Program-made: the position numbers and the translations under genes
Notes under the pieces: generated by a model
What the model was told of the DNA's origin: nothing
The model's input: the letters and a program-made list of their open reading frames with translations, nothing else
Database searches by the model: none
Source of the DNA: Vittaforma corneae ATCC 50505
Lineage: Eukaryota; Microsporidia; Nosematidae
Assembly (NCBI RefSeq): GCF_000231115.1
Contig: NW_006889846.1
Location: forward strand, 61,797 to 87,690
Reading direction: 5' to 3'
DNA length: 25,894 bases
In this document: positions 23,521 through 25,894 of the stretch, in pieces
How the letters are laid out: each line of letters opens with the position of its first letter
Position numbering within the stretch: position 1 is the first letter of the stretch

Positions 23521-24909
23521 ATGAATATTGTACGAACAAAAAAGGCATACAAAACAATCTGCTGTTTAATTGCATTTGTGGGAGCTAGGTTTATTGACAC
23601 TTCCAGTGGAGTCAATCCAGGCTTGGGGGACATTCAAAGCCCTGGTTCAGTTGGGTATGAAGCTTGTACTTCTCAAAAGTGCCGTATGGATATTGACTAT
23701 GGATATCCACTTCTCAAAAACATTACATCTCTTCATGATGTGATAGAAGAGCTGAAGTATCTATGTTGTCTGGATCTCAGCAGAAAAGAGCTAAGATCAT
23801 TACCACCTGAGATAGGAGAGTTGGAGAGTTTAGATGGATTGTATCTCAATGGTAACGAATTTGAGACATTATCACCTGTGATAGGAGAGCTGAAGAATCT
23901 AAAATACTTAGATCTCTATGATAACAAACTCGAGAGACTATCACCTGAGATAGGAAGGCTGAAGAATCTACGAGAACTGGATCTTAGTGGTAACAAGCTC
24001 AGGACATTACCATCTGAGATAGGAGAGTTGGTGAATTTAGGGATATTGCACCTCAATGATAACAAACTCGAGAGACTACCACCTGAGATAGGAAGGCTGA
24101 AAGATCTGTGGCGCCTGTATCTAAATGGTAACAATCTCGAAGCACTACCAGAAACTATAGAAAATCTGAAGGATCGTCTATGGTATCTGTATCTCAATGG
24201 TAACAAGCTCAAGACATTACCACCTGAGATAGGAGAGTTGGTGAATTTAGGGATATTGCACCTCAATGATAACAAACTCGAGAGACTGCCACCTGAGATA
24301 GGAAGGCTGAAGAATCTGCGAGAACTGGGTCTCAATGGTAACAATCTCGAAGCACTACCAGAAACTATAAGAGAGTTGAAGAAACTTCAGTACCTGTATC
24401 TCAATGGCAACAAGCTCAAGACATTACCACCTGAGATAGGTGAGCTGAAGTGGTTGCTGGTATTGCATCTCAATGGTAATAAACTTGAGAGACTACCACC
24501 TGAGATAGGAGAGTTGGAGGGTTTATATACATTGTATCTCAATGATAACGAGTTCGAGACATTACCATCTGAGATAGGAAAGCTGAAGAATCTACGGCAC
24601 CTGCATCTCAGTGGTAACAAACTCGAGAGACTACCATATGTGATAGCGGAGCTGAAGAATCTACGAGAACTGGATCTTAGTGGTAACAAACTCGAGACAC
24701 TACCATCATACATTGTAAGAATGTTGTCTGGTTCTTTGCAGCTTCTGGATTTAAGAGGCAATAATATTTACGAAGTTGGAGATGGAAAAAGGACTCTGGG
24801 TAAGAAAGAACTGAGAGAGATATTTGGAGATCGTGTCAAGTTCGATGAAGAAGCTTCACAATGGTCTTTGTGGAAATGTTTCACAGAATTTGTTGCGTAT
24901 TTATTGTAA
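23521..24909 (+). CDS. Secreted leucine-rich repeat protein with about 15 LRRs
   Basis: The protein has 462 aa. Residues 1-23 (KTICCLIAFVGARF) look like a signal peptide. After a short linker come about 15 repeats of 23 residues with the pattern LKNLRELDLSGNKLETLPPE, the IGE ending included; one repeat has an extra residue. The pattern LxxLxxLxLxxNxLxxLPxxIxx resembles LRRs of Ras-binding and plant intracellular LRR proteins. The C-terminal cap (about 420-462) ends with the hydrophobic WSLWKCFTEFVAYLL; no GPI signal is clear. LRR folds bind proteins, so a role at the spore or parasite surface or in contact with the host cell is plausible but inferred. Repeats 4-6 and 7-9 are nearly identical in DNA. 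The gene faces a second LRR gene at the right edge. Confidence 0.85.
   Translation: MNIVRTKKAYKTICCLIAFVGARFIDTSSGVNPGLGDIQSPGSVGYEACTSQKCRMDIDYGYPLLKNITSLHDVIEELKYLCCLDLSRKELRSLPPEIGELESLDGLYLNGNEFETLSPVIGELKNLKYLDLYDNKLERLSPEIGRLKNLRELDLSGNKLRTLPSEIGELVNLGILHLNDNKLERLPPEIGRLKDLWRLYLNGNNLEALPETIENLKDRLWYLYLNGNKLKTLPPEIGELVNLGILHLNDNKLERLPPEIGRLKNLRELGLNGNNLEALPETIRELKKLQYLYLNGNKLKTLPPEIGELKWLLVLHLNGNKLERLPPEIGELEGLYTLYLNDNEFETLPSEIGKLKNLRHLHLSGNKLERLPYVIAELKNLRELDLSGNKLETLPSYIVRMLSGSLQLLDLRGNNIYEVGDGKRTLGKKELREIFGDRVKFDEEASQWSLWKCFTEFVAYLL
23995..24369 (+). repeat. 210-bp segmental duplication within the LRR array
   Basis: DNA from 23995 to about 24159 recurs from 24205 to about 24369 with an offset of exactly 210 bp. 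A run of about 58 bases covering GGAGAGTTGGTGAATTTAGG and the following repeat differs by only one base. It amounts to three LRR units copied together (one with an extra codon), and is much more similar than other unit pairs. Confidence 0.85.
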
Positions 24910-25456
24910 TAAATTGTAAATTTGTTTGTAAACTTGGGATAGTTGTGTTCTCTTTAATCAACGCGCTAGATGTAGAAAAAGGGTTATTTAGGTCTTTATT
25001 TCCCACCTGGCAAACAGACACTTTCCAGGATGCAGCATGGCGTTTTTGAGTAAGACTCGTGCATGTTGTTCATGTATCTTTAGGAGGATGTGAGGTAATA
25101 ATGTCAGCTACATTGCTGATGCTAGTTATTATCGAAGAGTACAGCCTACAGTTCCACTGCAGCATGCTTGGATTCTTAGCCAATTGAAGAAAATGCGTGA
25201 AGGAAAGCTGTGGTGTAGTGGGAGCAACTAACATAAATGGGCATGGGTTGCATGAAGCTGTTGTGCAATTCTGGTGTGATGGCTAATCCAGGATAAAGGC
25301 CATCTAAGTATTGTAACTAGATTTTGTCTATTTATGAAATATACAAATAGTATCATCCATCTTTCGCCACACAATATCAGTGTCAAGAGCCACATAGAGC
25401 AATAATCAAAGAATGTTGGTGTAGAAGATAAAGTTTAAAGCGTATTAAAGACCAAT
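24910..25456. other. 547-bp intergenic region between convergent LRR genes
   Basis: AATAAA overlaps the stop of the upstream LRR gene (24908-24913). From about 24940 to 25310 the DNA is less AT-rich than other spacers, and short open stretches exist in all frames, for example SLINALDVEKGLFRSLFPTW on the plus strand and PSMLQWNCRLYSSIITSISN on the minus strand, but none is long or recognisable. It could be a decayed gene or a transposon remnant. I see no terminal repeats, RNA gene or CRISPR-like structure. Confidence 0.35.
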
Positions 25457-25894
25457 TTAATCAGTTCTTGGCATTCGCTCATTCTCTTTCTTCTCACCTG
25501 GTTCAATAAGCTGGATATCTGCTTCATCCAGTTGATCTTTCATATTGCTAAATGGAAGACTTGCATCTATCATTTTCAAATCCTGAACTATTAGAGTTCG
25601 TAAATTTGGGAAAACCTCTTTAATTCTTGCATCGATCTTTGATATAGGAGTTCTAGACAAGCTTAGACACCTCAAGTTTGGCATAGTACTGCCGCCTGTC
25701 TCAGCATCAAAGTAGCTTTGAAGACTGACGTGTTTAATTTGGTTACCACTCAAACAGAGACATTTAAGACTTGCAAGATTAGATAGGTATGGCATCTCTG
25801 TCAGTCCAACACTAGTCAAATACAATTCTTTTATATTACTGAGATCTGGGCTGTTTAGTGCTGTATTGTCAATAGTCGTTTTTGATATCCACAA
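25457..25894 (-). CDS. Leucine-rich repeat protein, C-terminal part (start beyond right edge)
   Basis: An open frame of 145 codons runs from the right edge to a stop at 25457, with no ATG at its beginning, so the N-terminus lies outside the window. Irregular LRRs are visible: LSNIKELYLTSVGLTEMPYL, LASLKCLCLSGNQIKHV, MPNLRCLSLSRTPISKID and FPNLRTLIVQDLKMIDASL. The tail is charged (EPGEKKENERMPRTD). The repeats are of the more divergent, non-LPPEIG type and are not close copies of the neighbouring LRR protein. Whether it is secreted cannot be seen. The two LRR genes are convergent. Confidence 0.7.
   Translation of the reverse strand: MWISKTTIDNTALNSPDLSNIKELYLTSVGLTEMPYLSNLASLKCLCLSGNQIKHVSLQSYFDAETGGSTMPNLRCLSLSRTPISKIDARIKEVFPNLRTLIVQDLKMIDASLPFSNMKDQLDEADIQLIEPGEKKENERMPRTD

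Noticed and set aside
23916..24761. Two antisense Ser/Leu/Arg-rich frames under the LRR gene
   Set aside because: They are periodic shadows of the 69-bp LRR repeat.
24910..25456. Transposase remnant between the LRR genes
   Set aside because: I looked for a Merlin/ISXO2-like or other transposase motif in all frames and for terminal inverted repeats, and found nothing convincing.

Overview
This window looks like nuclear DNA from a microsporidian, a spore-forming relative of fungi that lives inside host cells. The evidence is AT-rich DNA, genes without visible introns, intergenic gaps of mostly 100-650 bases, eukaryotic housekeeping proteins that are shorter than their yeast counterparts (SPT6, Med15-like), and a CCC element within about 15 bases of many start codons. 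That CCC signal, and the AAAATTTT-like signal before a ribosomal protein gene, are described microsporidian transcription signals. Gene density is roughly one per 1.7 kb, lower than in Encephalitozoon. I cannot name the genus.

Layout, left to right. Positions 1-496 (minus) hold the N-terminal part of a P5B-type P-type ATPase that runs off the left edge. 865-3135 and 3409-4461 (plus) are two tandem genes for secreted, low-complexity Ser/Lys/Ala-rich proteins. 4564-5454 (minus) is a multi-pass membrane protein with two PPxY motifs in its tail. 5687-7600 (minus) is threonyl-tRNA synthetase, interrupted by two compensating frameshifts. 7790-11350 (minus) is a third, very large secreted protein. 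All three secreted proteins carry TVT-like valine/threonine tracts.

11506-12774 (minus) is proteasome ATPase Rpt2, divergent from phenylalanyl-tRNA synthetase alpha (13025-14437, plus) across a promoter region containing a perfect 64-bp tandem duplication. Next come the NatB acetyltransferase NAA20 (14650-15207, plus), SPT6 (15373-18042, minus), ribosomal protein uS5 (18259-19008, minus) and a Med15/Gal11-like protein with an N-terminal KIX domain (19199-21466, minus). The right end has an unidentified membrane protein (22107-22958, plus), a secreted leucine-rich-repeat protein (23521-24909, plus) and the C-terminal part of a second LRR protein (25457 to the edge, minus).

The housekeeping genes cover translation, protein turnover, N-terminal acetylation and transcription. 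The three TVT-tract proteins are good candidates for spore wall or polar tube components. Their promoters share TGAAACAT elements and lack the CCC element of the housekeeping genes. That suggests a separate regulatory programme, perhaps sporogenesis-specific, and is the most interesting signal in the window.
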